Origin: Metallosphaera yellowstonensis MK1
Lineage (GTDB): Archaea; Thermoproteota; Thermoprotei_A; Sulfolobales; Sulfolobaceae
Assembly (NCBI RefSeq): GCF_000243315.1
Contig: NZ_JH597770.1
Coordinates: 81,859-145,858, forward strand
DNA: 64,000 nt
Direction: 5' to 3'
Below are positions 52,960 to 62,639 of this stretch, piece by piece. The notes below the pieces were generated by a model. It did not search any database, was not told the origin of the DNA, and worked only from the letters and a program-made list of their open reading frames with translations. Position 1 is the stretch's first letter. Every line of letters starts with the position of its first letter. The position numbers and the translations under genes are program-made.

Positions 52960-55497
52960 TTATACAAAGGAGTTGCTCTTAATCTTTGTGAAGACGTAAT
53001 TCAGAATGCCACCGTGTCTTAAATATTCCACTTCTGCCTTAGTCTCTACCCTTGCTATTCCCCTTATCTCTCGTTCTCCCTTTCCTCCTTTAATCCTCAC
53101 AGTAACCTCGGCTCTAGGCTTTAAGTCGCTCAAGATAACGTCTACCAGCTCATCACCCCTTAAGTTCGCCCCGCTCCAGTTCGCCTCCACAGGGAGAACA
53201 CCCATGGCAACTAAGTTACTCCTGTGTATCCTTTCGAAGCTCTCGGCTACAACTACCCTTATCCCCAAGAGAGATGTAACCTTGGCTGCCCAGTCCCTTG
53301 AGCTCCCAGTACCGTATTGCTTTCCTGCAAATATCACCAAGGGCACGCCCTCTTTCTTATACATAGCGGCTACGTTAAATATGGTGTCAATCTTCCCGTC
53401 AGGATAGTGGATCGTAAATCCTCCCTCCCTCTGTACCATGAGGTTCTTCACCTTGGGGTTGGAGAAGCCTCCCCTGAGCATGACCTCATGATTACCTCTC
53501 CTGGCCCCGAAAGTGTTGAGCTCCTTTGCTCCCCTTTCCTTAAGGTACCTCCCTGCGTCAGAGTCTGGGGCTATGGGGCCCGCTGGAGATATATGATCCG
53601 TAGTTATCTTATCGCCTAAGATCATTAGGATCCTCGCATCCCTGATCTCCTGGAAGGGTTTTGATTCCCCCCTAAACCACGGAGGCTCCACTATGTACGT
53701 GGAGGAGGGATCCCAAGAGAATGTCACTCCCTGAGATACAGGGAGTTTTTTCCAATTCTCGTCTCCCTCGAATATTTTGCTCTTCTGTTCCCTGAAGAAC
53801 TGGGGATTGAGGGCAATCTCCATATACTTCGATATCTCCTTGAGGGAGGGCCATACATCCTTAAGGAATACCGGCCTGCCGTTAGGATCTATCCCTATGG
53901 GTTCAGTCTCAAAGTTAATGTTGATCCTTCCAGCCAAAGCGTAGGCAACAACAAGGATGGGAGAGGCCAAGTAGGTTCCCTTGAGGAGAGGGTATATCCT
54001 TCCTTCGAAGTTCCTGTTTCCGCTGATCACTGCATAGGCCTCTATCCCTTGCCTGAGGTCGTCTTCCACTTCCTTGGGGAGAGGACCAGAATTACCTATA
54101 CAGGTGGTACAGCCGAAGCCCACAATATGGAACCTCAACGCCTCAAGGTATGGAAGGAGACCAGCCTCCTCGAGGTACTTCACGACTATGGGTGAACCTG
54201 GAGCCGTGCTAGTCTTGACGAAGTCTGGCACCCTAAGTCCCAGACTCACAGCCTTTCTGGCCAGTATTCCTGCTCCGAGCATGACTGTGGGATTGGAGGT
54301 ATTAGTACAGCTAGTGATGGATGCTATTACAACGCTTCCGTCCTTGACCTTCTTCCCCACCTTGTTTCCTACTTTCAATTCGGCCATTTTCCTCAGGGGA
54401 ACCCTTTCGTCTGGGTTCCTAGGTCCAGCAAGGGCAGGTTCCACGTGGCCCAAGTCCACCTCCACTACCTCAGAATATCTGGGCTCTCTTCCGTACATCA
54501 GGCCTTGCGCCTTAGAGTATTCCCTCACGAATTCAGCGTCCCTATCTGTGGCCCTCAAATAAGAGAGGGTTACCTCGTCAATGGGGAAGTAACCCACAGT
54601 GGCTCCGTACTCTGGAGCCATATTGGCGATTGTAGCTCTGTCCGGAACTGAGAGTAGTGAGAGAGAGGGACCGAAGAACTCAACAAACTTTCCAACTACT
54701 CCCTTTTTCCTCAGAAGTTCGGTTAAATAGAGCACTACATCTGTTGGAGTAACGCCATCTCGAACCTCTCCCTTAAGCTTGACCCCCACTACCTCAGGGA
54801 CGCTCATGTAATACGGTTCACCTAGCATCACAGACTCCGCTTCTAAGCCTCCCACTCCCCAAGCTAGGACCCCTAAACCGTCTACCATCGTAGTGTGGGA
54901 GTCAGTGCCTATGACAACCTCGGGAAAGGCCGTGAGGACGCCGCCGTGCTCCCTGACATCTATTACCTTACTCAAGAACTCCAAATTGACCTGATGTATT
55001 ATACCGTTTCCTGGTGGAACTATTCTGAGATTAGTGAAGGCACCTTGTGCCCACTTGAGAAATTTATACCTCTCCTGGTTCCTTTCGAACTCAGTCCTCA
55101 TGTTCATTGCCAGGGAGTACCCAGTACCGAAGTAATCCACCTGGATTGAGTGATCTATGACTAGGTCTGATGGAATCCTGGGATTAACCCTCGTCGGATC
55201 TAACCCTAAGCGTTGAAGCTCAGATCTCATTGCAGCTAGGTCGACTAATAGGGGGACTCCAGTGTAATCTTGCATCACGACCCTAGTCGGCATGAATGCA
55301 AAATCCTTCCCTGTCTTCCAACCAGCTATCGCCTCCAGGTCATCCTCCGTTATTTTGTCCCCATCCATATTTCTCAGTGTGTTCTCGACCAAGACCTTGA
55401 TAGAGTAAGGGAGTTCGTCTATGTTGAAACCTAATTCCGAGAGCTTAGAAAGGGGATAATAATATGCGTCTCCGATCCTAGATTTCTCGATTTTCAT
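52960..55497 (-). CDS. acnA: Aconitate hydratase
   Basis: An 845-residue AcnA/IRP-type aconitase. The first two domains hold TDSHTTMVDGLGVLAWGVGG; the cluster ligands are Cys in SITSCTNTSNPTVMLGAG and CTTCIGNSG. The swivel domain holds YGTGSSRDWAAKV, with the substrate-binding Ser and Arg. It isomerises citrate to isocitrate in the TCA section of metabolism. Length is normal for the family. The end lies 56 nt from the duplicated cassette. Confidence 0.95.
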   Translation of the reverse strand: MKIEKSRIGDAYYYPLSKLSELGFNIDELPYSIKVLVENTLRNMDGDKITEDDLEAIAGWKTGKDFAFMPTRVVMQDYTGVPLLVDLAAMRSELQRLGLDPTRVNPRIPSDLVIDHSIQVDYFGTGYSLAMNMRTEFERNQERYKFLKWAQGAFTNLRIVPPGNGIIHQVNLEFLSKVIDVREHGGVLTAFPEVVIGTDSHTTMVDGLGVLAWGVGGLEAESVMLGEPYYMSVPEVVGVKLKGEVRDGVTPTDVVLYLTELLRKKGVVGKFVEFFGPSLSLLSVPDRATIANMAPEYGATVGYFPIDEVTLSYLRATDRDAEFVREYSKAQGLMYGREPRYSEVVEVDLGHVEPALAGPRNPDERVPLRKMAELKVGNKVGKKVKDGSVVIASITSCTNTSNPTVMLGAGILARKAVSLGLRVPDFVKTSTAPGSPIVVKYLEEAGLLPYLEALRFHIVGFGCTTCIGNSGPLPKEVEDDLRQGIEAYAVISGNRNFEGRIYPLLKGTYLASPILVVAYALAGRININFETEPIGIDPNGRPVFLKDVWPSLKEISKYMEIALNPQFFREQKSKIFEGDENWKKLPVSQGVTFSWDPSSTYIVEPPWFRGESKPFQEIRDARILMILGDKITTDHISPAGPIAPDSDAGRYLKERGAKELNTFGARRGNHEVMLRGGFSNPKVKNLMVQREGGFTIHYPDGKIDTIFNVAAMYKKEGVPLVIFAGKQYGTGSSRDWAAKVTSLLGIRVVVAESFERIHRSNLVAMGVLPVEANWSGANLRGDELVDVILSDLKPRAEVTVRIKGGKGEREIRGIARVETKAEVEYLRHGGILNYVFTKIKSNSFV

Positions 55498-55596
55498 GCT
55501 TAAACTTCACACGTAGAGGTAAAAAGAGATTCGCTGGTTTTGAACTGTGGAAAGTTTTTCAGATGAGCGATCTTTAAGTAAGCCCCAGAAAGAAAT

Positions 55597-55710
55597 GTGT
55601 TGAAGAAGATCGAGCCTAACAGCGTTAAACTGGCCAGGAAAGCTGTTCTTCTACTACTCATATCATAGTTTATTATTGTCCTTGTCCTCTATTACGCATG
55701 GAGGGCCTGA
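55597..55710 (+). pseudogene. Small single-helix membrane-protein frame with in-frame TAG
   Basis: A GTG-started frame of 37 codons before a final TGA reads MLKKIEPNSVKLARKAVL, LLLIS, stop (TAG at 55666-55668), then [14 protein letters not shown] basic head followed by a continuous hydrophobic helix is the pattern of a small membrane protein, and the TAG falls in the middle of the helix. Its end overlaps the start of the Lut-like gene by 13 bp, as a coupled operon gene would. It may be a pseudogene, a sequencing error or chance. Confidence 0.3.
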
Positions 55711-56564
55711 GGAGTCTTCTCCTTGAAAGTCTGAGCCGGTACGGGATGCCCTTTCCTGTTGACAAGAAAGTTTGCTCTTCCTGGACCAACGAACTCCCCA
55801 GGAATGGAAGTACCATCATATTCACTTCGTGCATGTACCAGATCGAACCTGTGGTCCCAATCCTCTCCAAGTTCGGTCCCTACACTGGAATCCTGAGGGG
55901 TGTGGCCTCACTTGCGAAGATGGTCAAGCCCCCCAAGGAGGAACTTGAGAGGGCATACAGGATATTGAACAATATTGTAAAAGCCATAAAGAGGAAGGGA
56001 GTAGACCTGGCCTATCTCTACGAGGAGGAGCCGTATAGCGGTGCGGTGCTGCTGGAGATGGGTATGCTGGACGAATTCGCTGAACATGCGCGGAAGGTAT
56101 CAGAGATGCTAAAGGAGAGAGGGATAACGAGGGTAATCACAGTGGATCCCCACACACATAACGCACTGAAGAGGTATGAAGAGTTCGTGAAATTTGACGT
56201 AGAGGTGGTGAGTTATTTAGAGGTAATAGATCCGTCAAAGAAAGTTGAGGGAGGGTTCACCATCCACGACTCATGCCTTTACTCCAGGTTCTTGAACCTG
56301 AGGGAAAAGTATAGGTCTCTAATTCTGAACTCCGGGATAAGCCTGAAAGAAGACTTCTTCGTAACTGGGAGGGAGACGTCAACCTGTTGCGGTGGACCTA
56401 TCGGAGGAGTGGATCCAAAGCTTAGCGAAGAGATAGCTAAGAGGAGAGCTTCAGAGCTTAACAGGCTCTCTGACAAACTTCTTGTAGTATGTCCCATCTG
56501 TTATGTAACCCTCTCGCCTCACTTCAAGGGTGAAGTTAAGGACGTGGCTGAGGTGATATTATGA
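55698..56564 (+). CDS. CCG-domain Fe-S oxidoreductase subunit (LutA/HdrB-like)
   Basis: A 288-residue protein. Of the two cysteine-rich CCG-type motifs, the C-terminal part shows [19 protein letters not shown] and [19 protein letters not shown] and [10 protein letters not shown] supply the other cysteines. Proteins of this type bind a noncubane or [4Fe-4S] cluster and work in heterodisulfide reductase, glycolate oxidase and LutABC lactate oxidation. It overlaps the next gene by four bases, and that gene encodes the LutB-like partner, so an organic-acid dehydrogenase module is likely. Confidence 0.82.
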   Translation: MEGLRSLLLESLSRYGMPFPVDKKVCSSWTNELPRNGSTIIFTSCMYQIEPVVPILSKFGPYTGILRGVASLAKMVKPPKEELERAYRILNNIVKAIKRKGVDLAYLYEEEPYSGAVLLEMGMLDEFAEHARKVSEMLKERGITRVITVDPHTHNALKRYEEFVKFDVEVVSYLEVIDPSKKVEGGFTIHDSCLYSRFLNLREKYRSLILNSGISLKEDFFVTGRETSTCCGGPIGGVDPKLSEEIAKRRASELNRLSDKLLVVCPICYVTLSPHFKGEVKDVAEVIL

Positions 56565-57694
56565 GCTGGGACGTTGCCATAAGTAGAGCAGTCCAGAACA
56601 ACCTGCCTAGGGTATACAAGAACTTAGAAAACTTCCCCTACGTTCTGGACTTGGCCAGACAACTCAGGGAAGCTAAGATGGAGGTAATCAGAAACATGGA
56701 AAAGTACGTTGAGATGACTGTGGAATCAGTCAAGAGGATAGGGGGAATACCTCACGTGGTCAACACCGTCGATGAGGCCAGAGATGTGGTAGGAAAGATC
56801 GTGGGAACGGGGAAGACCGTGATCTTCGGTAAATCCATGGTCGCATATGAGATGGGCCTGAGAGACTTTCTGAAGGAGAGGAACAACGAGGTGTGGGAGA
56901 CTGACTTAGGCGAGTTCCTAATCCAGCTTGCCAACGAACCACCGTCTCACATTATAGCACCTGCTGTTCACATGTCAAAGGAGAGAGCGGAACACCTGGT
57001 GAGGGACAAGCTGGGTGACCTGAGAAAAGGTGCAACCCATGAGGAGATAGTCAACAAGGTCAGGGAGTTCCTCAGGGAGAAGTTCCTCAAAGCCGACATA
57101 GGGATAACTGGAGCAAACGCAGTAGCAGCGGACACTGGTTCGATAATCCTCGTAGAGAACGAGGGAAACATAAGGTTCACAACAGTATCTCCTCCAATTC
57201 ACATAGCAGTGGCAGGTTTCGAGAAGATAGTGCCCACACTCTATCATGCGATGATAGAGGCCTTAGTTCAAGCAGCCTACGCTGGACTTTACCCACCCAC
57301 CTACATCAACCTCACCTCAGGTCCTAGCTCCACGGGGGACATTGAGATGAAGAGGGTAAGTCCAGCTCATGGACCCAAGGAGTTTCACCTAATTCTATTG
57401 GATAACGGTAGGTTAGACGCCTCTAAGAACCCAGACTTAATGGAAGCCTTACTCTGCATAAGGTGTGGGAGATGTCACCTCCATTGTCCAGTTTATAGGG
57501 TCATGGGCGGTAGATGGGGAATTCCACCCTTCACGGGCCCCATGGGGGCCATGTGGTCTTACGTGACTCATAAGGATCCTAAGCCTGCAACGTTATGTAC
57601 TCATTCAGGTGGGTGCAAGGAGGTGTGCCCCATGAAGATAAACATTCCAAGGGTACTTGAGAAGATAAAGCACGTGTATTTTAAAAGGAGTTAG
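56561..57694 (+). CDS. LUD-domain 4Fe-4S protein (LutB/LldF-like)
   Basis: A 377-residue protein. The LUD domain fills residues 1-280 ([22 protein letters not shown] and [10 protein letters not shown]). Two ferredoxin-type cluster motifs follow: [16 protein letters not shown] and [19 protein letters not shown]. This is the electron-transfer subunit of LutABC-type lactate oxidation; with the CCG protein it makes a two-subunit version without a recognisable LutC. The 4-bp overlap with the upstream gene supports a complex. Converges on the FrnE-like gene with a 4-bp overlap. Confidence 0.88.
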   Translation: MSWDVAISRAVQNNLPRVYKNLENFPYVLDLARQLREAKMEVIRNMEKYVEMTVESVKRIGGIPHVVNTVDEARDVVGKIVGTGKTVIFGKSMVAYEMGLRDFLKERNNEVWETDLGEFLIQLANEPPSHIIAPAVHMSKERAEHLVRDKLGDLRKGATHEEIVNKVREFLREKFLKADIGITGANAVAADTGSIILVENEGNIRFTTVSPPIHIAVAGFEKIVPTLYHAMIEALVQAAYAGLYPPTYINLTSGPSSTGDIEMKRVSPAHGPKEFHLILLDNGRLDASKNPDLMEALLCIRCGRCHLHCPVYRVMGGRWGIPPFTGPMGAMWSYVTHKDPKPATLCTHSGGCKEVCPMKINIPRVLEKIKHVYFKRS

Positions 57695-58374
57695 CTAGTG
57701 TGTTCCCAGTAGGCCTTCAGTTCTACCTTCCTGGGCTCGCCGTATTTAGCTACCTCCTCTATGGCCTGTTTCAAGAACTCCTCGCTCTGCACTCCGCGTA
57801 TTAACCATTTGTCATTGATGAGAAGAGCAGGAACCCCTCTTATCCCCATGGCCTTTGCCTCCTCTTCGTCCTGTATGACTCCCAGCTTAGCCTCCTTAGA
57901 TTTGAAGTCTTTTTTGAACCTCTCGACGTCTAGTCCCACTTCCTCTGCAATAGATATCAGCACTTTATCGTCGTTGATGTTCTCCCCCTCCATAAAGAAC
58001 TTTTCCTGAGCTAACGTGAAGTAATCCCAATGTCCTTCATCCCCCCTTTGAAATTCCGCCGCTTTGCAGGCCATGAGAGGGGGCATGGACCACACGTGAC
58101 CGATCTTTCCCTTCGATAGCACCTTGTCTGGATTGTAGTCTGGGAAGTACCTTGTGAGTATAGAAAATTCGCTCCTGAAGAGTTCCCTGGCATCCTCCTC
58201 TGTAGGAGCTGCTGCCAAGAGATCATCTAAGGAGGAGATTATCATGAACGCCTTGTGTTTCACCCTAACGTCGTCTCTGCCTTGGAGAACCTTCCTAAGT
58301 CTCTTGTTGGTCACATAGCAAAAAGGGCATAGCACGTCGTGAAAGAAAGTTATCTGAATCAAGGAACTTCTCAC
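57691..58374 (-). CDS. FrnE-type DsbA-family oxidoreductase
   Basis: A 227-residue thioredoxin-fold protein. The active site CPFC is in [17 protein letters not shown], the helical insertion follows (residues about 50-150), and [19 protein letters not shown] has the cis-Pro strand. It is a dithiol-disulfide oxidoreductase, FrnE or HCCA-isomerase-like, acting in the cytoplasm as no signal peptide is present. Its partner proteins are not known; it may take part in redox stress defence. Confidence 0.85.
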   Translation of the reverse strand: MRSSLIQITFFHDVLCPFCYVTNKRLRKVLQGRDDVRVKHKAFMIISSLDDLLAAAPTEEDARELFRSEFSILTRYFPDYNPDKVLSKGKIGHVWSMPPLMACKAAEFQRGDEGHWDYFTLAQEKFFMEGENINDDKVLISIAEEVGLDVERFKKDFKSKEAKLGVIQDEEEAKAMGIRGVPALLINDKWLIRGVQSEEFLKQAIEEVAKYGEPRKVELKAYWEHTS

Positions 58375-58425
58375 CTCTTTCCCTTCAAACCTTTTTAAAT
58401 TAATCGTTACTTAATATAGAAAAAA

Positions 58426-58758
58426 TCAACTGACTCGCTTGGAGACTCCTATGAGAGCTCTTATGGCCTCTGCGTCTGCAAGTATCTCTCTAAGCTTGTC
58501 CTTTAGTTCTGGAATTTGAGACAGCTGTGATATCAACACATCCAACTGAGGCCAGTAATTCTTGGCTACCAGATCCATCTGGTACCTGTGCATTGTCACT
58601 AAAGAGACTATTAAAGAGAGTCTAGGGAGAATTCCCTTAGATGACAGAAGAGCCTCCTCTCTAACCATGAGCTCGTTGAGCTGATCTAATAAGTCGAAGA
58701 GATAGCCTCTCGCCTCTTCCAACTCCCTCTCTGCGGGTTTCATCAGATGTTCGCTCAT
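58426..58758 (-). CDS. Hypothetical all-helical protein
   Basis: A 110-residue protein made of long helices: EHLMKPAERELEEARGYLFD, then LNELMVREEALLSSKG, and LDVLISQLSQIPELKDKLREIL. No family recognised. It could form a coiled coil or a small helical bundle. Same strand as the OsmC-like gene upstream, spaced by about 30 nt, probably one operon with it. Confidence 0.55.
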   Translation of the reverse strand: MSEHLMKPAERELEEARGYLFDLLDQLNELMVREEALLSSKGILPRLSLIVSLVTMHRYQMDLVAKNYWPQLDVLISQLSQIPELKDKLREILADAEAIRALIGVSKRVS

Positions 58759-58789
58759 TATATCTCAAAAAAACTTTAATTAATAGTTT

Positions 58790-59203
58790 TTAAGCCTTTC
58801 TTACATTCCAGGTCACGTCAACTTTAACGTTCCTAGTGAGGGTGTCCTTCAATGGGCACCTCCTCATGGAGAGCTGCATTACATCATGTATCCTCTCGTC
58901 GTTAGAGAATACGGTCAAATCATACCTTACCTCAAGTATTCCGGGGGGTATGTTGGGATCCCCTTGAAATCCCTTTGGATCCAGAGTTCCTTCTATGTAA
59001 CCCTCGACTCCCTTGAGGTCTATCTTCATCTCCTTCGAGATGTAATAGATTGTCAGGATCATACAGGAGAGCGCTGATGCTAGCAACATCTCCTCAGGGG
59101 TAGGAAGGTCCGAACCCAAGAGACCTATTCTGTACTCCATCCCCTTAACTTCAGTGACTACCTCGTCTTGATTCAACCTCCCCTCAACAGTGAAAGTTAT
59201 CAT
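58790..59203 (-). CDS. OsmC-family protein
   Basis: A 137-residue OsmC/Ohr-fold protein. TPEEMLLASALSCMILTIYYISKEM carries one conserved Cys, and a second is in SMRRCPLKDTLTRNVKV. The pair gives thiol peroxidase activity toward organic hydroperoxides in OsmC and Ohr. It follows the gene at 59214 with a short gap (same strand). Confidence 0.85.
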   Translation of the reverse strand: MITFTVEGRLNQDEVVTEVKGMEYRIGLLGSDLPTPEEMLLASALSCMILTIYYISKEMKIDLKGVEGYIEGTLDPKGFQGDPNIPPGILEVRYDLTVFSNDERIHDVMQLSMRRCPLKDTLTRNVKVDVTWNVRKA

Positions 59204-59213
59204 GGGCTCACCT

Positions 59214-59672
59214 TCAGTTTATGACTCCTACGTCTCTTAAGATGGCAGCCTCAATGGCATACCTTATGTGAAGTCTAGTCCTCTCCTCCCCAGTGAATGG
59301 AAAACCCCTCTCCCTCTCGAGGTCGTCTATCTGCTTGGTGATGACCACGCTTATGTTGGTCTCAATTGAAGGTCTATTTACCTTGAAGATCGTGTATATG
59401 TCCATGAGGAACTTGTACATCTCCTCGTCCATGTTTAGGAGATATTGTCCAACTGCAGGAATGAGTTGACCGTTGAAGTCCACCATCTTAGCCTTGAAGT
59501 AAGGCCTCCAGGTGAGCATATTTGACTTCACGAATTCCCACGATGGAGGAAATCCCGTGAATTCATCCGGTGTAGGGACGTTAACTACCTTGTAATCGTC
59601 CCCCTCCAATTCCACGATGGCTTCTACTTCAAGTTCTAAATTGCCTACCTTCTCTATCAACTTACCACACAC
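59214..59672 (-). CDS. Hypothetical protein, first gene of the OsmC operon
   Basis: A 152-residue protein, mixed alpha/beta: ELEVEAIVELEGDDYKVVNVP at the start, a middle helix region MDEEMYKFLMDIYTIFKVNRPS, and a C-terminal basic helix RTRLHIRYAIEAAIL. No family recognised. It lies 10 nt ahead of the OsmC-like gene, so it probably takes part in the same redox or stress function (inference from position). Confidence 0.5.
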   Translation of the reverse strand: MCGKLIEKVGNLELEVEAIVELEGDDYKVVNVPTPDEFTGFPPSWEFVKSNMLTWRPYFKAKMVDFNGQLIPAVGQYLLNMDEEMYKFLMDIYTIFKVNRPSIETNISVVITKQIDDLERERGFPFTGEERTRLHIRYAIEAAILRDVGVIN

Positions 59673-59736
59673 TTATTTGATTAATGCCCCCGTAAAGGTT
59701 TTTTCCTATTACCTAAAAATAGTAAACGGTGAAAAA

Positions 59737-59859
59737 ATGCAGGCAGTAGTGGAAGATCCTTGTCTGGAGGAGTGCTTCAAGCCTAAGTCGGAGTGGAGGT
59801 ACACAGATATCAGTGAATGCATATCTCAGTGCAAGACCGTTAAGATAACGAAGCCCTGA
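59737..59859 (+). CDS. Small cysteine-containing protein
   Basis: A 40-residue protein from the ATG at 59737, starting MQAVVEDPCLEECFKPKSEW and ending with ECISQCKTVKITKP. Cys pairs CLEEC and CISQC, spaced as CxxxC repeats, could bind zinc, form disulfides or pack as a twin-CX3C hairpin. A longer frame begins at 59617 but overlaps the opposite gene. The A-rich stretch upstream has no obvious TATA. It ends one base before the lipoate ligase gene end. Confidence 0.45.
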   Translation: MQAVVEDPCLEECFKPKSEWRYTDISECISQCKTVKITKP

Positions 59860-60954
59860 CTAGATCACTTCTCGTACTTCTGGCTTATTCACGATCTCCA
59901 AGAAAGCTTTTTTCAGATCGTCCGCAGTGAACCCGAAGATTGTCGGTTTCTTCTCCTCAAAGACCCTATCGATCTCCTTGGGTATATCCTCTGGACTCAG
60001 GTTGGTCAGTCTCTCCTCCAACAGCTCTATGAAACCTTTAGGGGACATCACGAAGAAGTCCCCAGAAATCGAGACCTCGGCCAGCTTTCCTCCCAGGAAT
60101 TTCGCTGTTATCCTCAGGAGCTTTCTGGCCTTATAGTCCACGTGACATATGGCCACAGATGAGGATATCTTGACGCATCTTTCCGTCCTTAGTTCAGGAT
60201 GTCTCCTGTCCTTGTAGTAAATCCATTCTTCCTCCATCTTCTCCCTTGCTAGACGCTCCCACTCCTCTATCTCCTCAGAGGTTAGGGACGAGTCCTCAAA
60301 TTTGATTCCCAGGTTTCGTTCAAAACTAGCCTTGAGTTTCTTATCTAACTCCTCCCTGGGGGGTACGTATCCTAACTCTCGCTCTAGAGACGTGAGCCAC
60401 TCGGACATGTCCTTAGCCATCTTATCCCTGAACTTCTCGGTGGGAACCCTGATACACTTACTCATGAGATCTACATCCAGCTTCATCAGGATGTTTCCTG
60501 CTAACACTACAGCCTTCCCGTGGGTCATGGCCCCGTTGCCGCTTATTTTCTTCCCGTTCACCACTATGTCCTGATCCTTCAACTGAGCGTTGAGACCGTA
60601 ATCTCTCAGTACCTCAACTACTGGACTGAGGTACTTTGCGTAAAGTGCCTTGGGGTCTGAGGGCGCTTCATCTTGATTGACCACAACGAAGTAATCGTGT
60701 TCTCCCCGTGTGATAACTACCGTTCCTCCACCCAGGTCCCTCCTCACCACAGGGATTCCTGCCTTTGAAGTATAGTCTAAATCTACTTCTAGCCAGACCT
60801 CCTGATGGACTCCCACGTTCACAAATGGTTCCTTAACAGAAAAAACCAGTAGTGTATTCCTTCCGCCCCTTGAGACATAATCGGCCACACTGACAAAAGA
60901 TGTGACCATATGATAGCCGTCTTGAGGCGGAAGAGAGACGAACCTCCAGGACAT
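59860..60954 (-). CDS. lplA: Lipoate-protein ligase A
   Basis: About 364 residues from the ATG at 60954, which lies one base after the H-protein stop. The lipoate ligase core includes VVRRDLGGGTVVITRGEHDYFVV (ligand-binding RR(D/S)xGGG motif) and DIVVNGKKISGNGAM (lysine in the catalytic loop). The C-terminal third is an accessory domain as in bacterial LplA. It activates lipoate with ATP and transfers it to the Lys of the H-protein encoded right upstream, so the two genes form a functional pair. Confidence 0.9.
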   Translation of the reverse strand: MSWRFVSLPPQDGYHMVTSFVSVADYVSRGGRNTLLVFSVKEPFVNVGVHQEVWLEVDLDYTSKAGIPVVRRDLGGGTVVITRGEHDYFVVVNQDEAPSDPKALYAKYLSPVVEVLRDYGLNAQLKDQDIVVNGKKISGNGAMTHGKAVVLAGNILMKLDVDLMSKCIRVPTEKFRDKMAKDMSEWLTSLERELGYVPPREELDKKLKASFERNLGIKFEDSSLTSEEIEEWERLAREKMEEEWIYYKDRRHPELRTERCVKISSSVAICHVDYKARKLLRITAKFLGGKLAEVSISGDFFVMSPKGFIELLEERLTNLSPEDIPKEIDRVFEEKKPTIFGFTADDLKKAFLEIVNKPEVREVI

Positions 60955-60955
60955 C

Positions 60956-61402
60956 TCAGAGCCTCTTGCAGGAGATCTTCTCAGCCGCAATTAGCTCCTT
61001 TAGCTTCTGTACTGCCTGAGCTCCAGTATGAAGCTGTTTCAACTCCTCAGGATTGGAAACTTTCATCCTCACTAGCCAACCGTTACCGTATGGATCCCTG
61101 TTCACCAAGACGGGACTCTTCTCCACTTCTCCGTTGACGTCTATTATCTCCCCCGAAGCTGGTGCCGGCACCGGACCGGCCCACTTGCCGCTCTCCATGG
61201 TCGCCACAGGCTTCCCCTTCTCTACCTTCGTCCCCTTCTTCTTTATCCTAACCTTCACTACCTTGCCAGCCATGGTCTGGGCCAGATCCGTTATACCAAC
61301 AACTATGGTGTCAGGACCCTCCTGTTTAGCCCACACCGTGTTTTTGCCCTCTATATAGTAGAGAAGGTTCTCGGGTATCTCACAATTCGACTCGACTACC
61401 AT
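60956..61402 (-). CDS. gcvH: Glycine cleavage system H-like lipoyl protein
   Basis: A 148-residue lipoyl-domain protein. The lipoyl Lys lies in ATMESGKWAGPVPAPASG, within a sandwich of strands typical of GcvH (VVKVRIKKKGTKVEKGKPV). No other glycine cleavage genes are in the window. In several archaea and bacteria, H-like proteins next to lipoate ligases serve sulfur or lipoate trafficking instead of glycine cleavage, so the role is open. The lplA gene follows one base later. Confidence 0.85.
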   Translation of the reverse strand: MVVESNCEIPENLLYYIEGKNTVWAKQEGPDTIVVGITDLAQTMAGKVVKVRIKKKGTKVEKGKPVATMESGKWAGPVPAPASGEIIDVNGEVEKSPVLVNRDPYGNGWLVRMKVSNPEELKQLHTGAQAVQKLKELIAAEKISCKRL

Positions 61403-61461
61403 GTTATCACTTAACTCGATATTGAGAATAAACTATACTAAAAATCTTTCCTATAGATTAG

Positions 61462-61842
61462 ATGAAATCAATGAATACTCTCAGGAAAGGATACGTCGTG
61501 GAATACGAGTGCGAGAGCGGAATAGTCAGAGCAGGGAAGAGAGAGTGGAAAATAGAGGAGGGTTCCTACCTTTACGTGGGCTCCTGTGAGAAGTCTTGTA
61601 CAGGTAGATTGAGTAGACACCTTGCACCACAGGTTAAAAGGAAGAGGTGGCATGTCGACCACTTGAAAGAATTATGCACTCCAGTCTCTGCCCTAGTGCT
61701 TCCCTTAACTGAGCAAGAACTCGTGGGAAAGCTACCTACAGAGAGGGCTTTAAGCAAATTCGGATCATCTGACTATCCTGATCACGCTGGTCACCTCTTT
61801 CAAATGGGACTAGTTGAGGCTCTATCTCACCTCTTGGCATAA
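61462..61842 (+). CDS. DUF123 (GIY-YIG-like) protein
   Basis: A 126-residue protein. Visible features are EEGSYLYVGSCEKSCTGRLSRHL and KRWHVDHLKELC, the characteristic segments of DUF123 (related to GIY-YIG nucleases and sometimes fused to endonuclease III). PDHAGHLFQMG closes it. DUF123 proteins are presumed to act on DNA, though no biochemistry is known to me. Its end overlaps the convergent SfsA gene by 21 bp. Confidence 0.8.
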   Translation: MKSMNTLRKGYVVEYECESGIVRAGKREWKIEEGSYLYVGSCEKSCTGRLSRHLAPQVKRKRWHVDHLKELCTPVSALVLPLTEQELVGKLPTERALSKFGSSDYPDHAGHLFQMGLVEALSHLLA

Positions 61843-62472
61843 ACCTATGTCCTGGACGTAAAAGATCTCTTTTCCAATCAAGCTGAAGGTCATTACCCTA
61901 AGTTTCATACCAGCGTCTAGGGCCTTCCAGAATGTCCTAGAGAACTTGGGATCTGTTACCTCGTTGGGTAAGAAACATTTCGCGTCAGGTCGCATGACTA
62001 AAACCATGAGTAGTGCCCTAAACCCTTCCCTCATCACCTCTATCAATTCCCTGAGATGTTTCTCCCCTCTGGTAGTCGGTGCGTCAGGGAAGAGGGCTAC
62101 TCCATCTCTGACTAGGGAACAGCCCTTGACCTCCACGTAGATATCCTTAACCCTGAAGTCTATTCTACTCTTACCTATCCTGACCTCTGCCTCTACGTTG
62201 TCAGGTAGAAAAGTCCTGGCGATTGGGTTATGAAATCTACTGTCCACAACCACCCATAATCCGTTCCAAGCGGCCAAAACTGAGCAATCAGTCTTCTTCC
62301 CCACGGATTCCCTGACAAGGATCCTGTTGCCTGGATAGATCAATTCCTTCAACCGTCCGGGATCGTGGAGGTGACAAGGCCTACCCCCCTCGGTCAACAC
62401 CACGAACCTATTGGGTCTTCCAGCTACTCTCTCCTCCCACACCTCTCCCTCTATCTTTAGTACAGGTCTCAC
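61822..62472 (-). CDS. sfsA: SfsA family protein
   Basis: A 216-residue SfsA: [30 protein letters not shown] is the N-terminal OB-like domain, and [28 protein letters not shown] is the restriction-enzyme-like core with E..[24 protein letters not shown] ends the signature region. The family is proposed to be a DNA-binding nuclease, named from sugar fermentation stimulation in E. coli; its role in archaea is unknown. Confidence 0.9.
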   Translation of the reverse strand: [216 protein letters not shown]

Positions 62473-62639
62473 ACAGGACTTCTGCGAAACTGGGTCTTAA
62501 GTTAGCTGAAGGACACTTGATGTCCGGCTACCAAGAGATAATAATTTAGAGTGTTAATATTATATCCCCGTGAAATAACTACTCGTAAAGAGAACTTCAA
62601 GATGATGATTTTGCCGAGTCATGAACGATGAAGAGAAGA

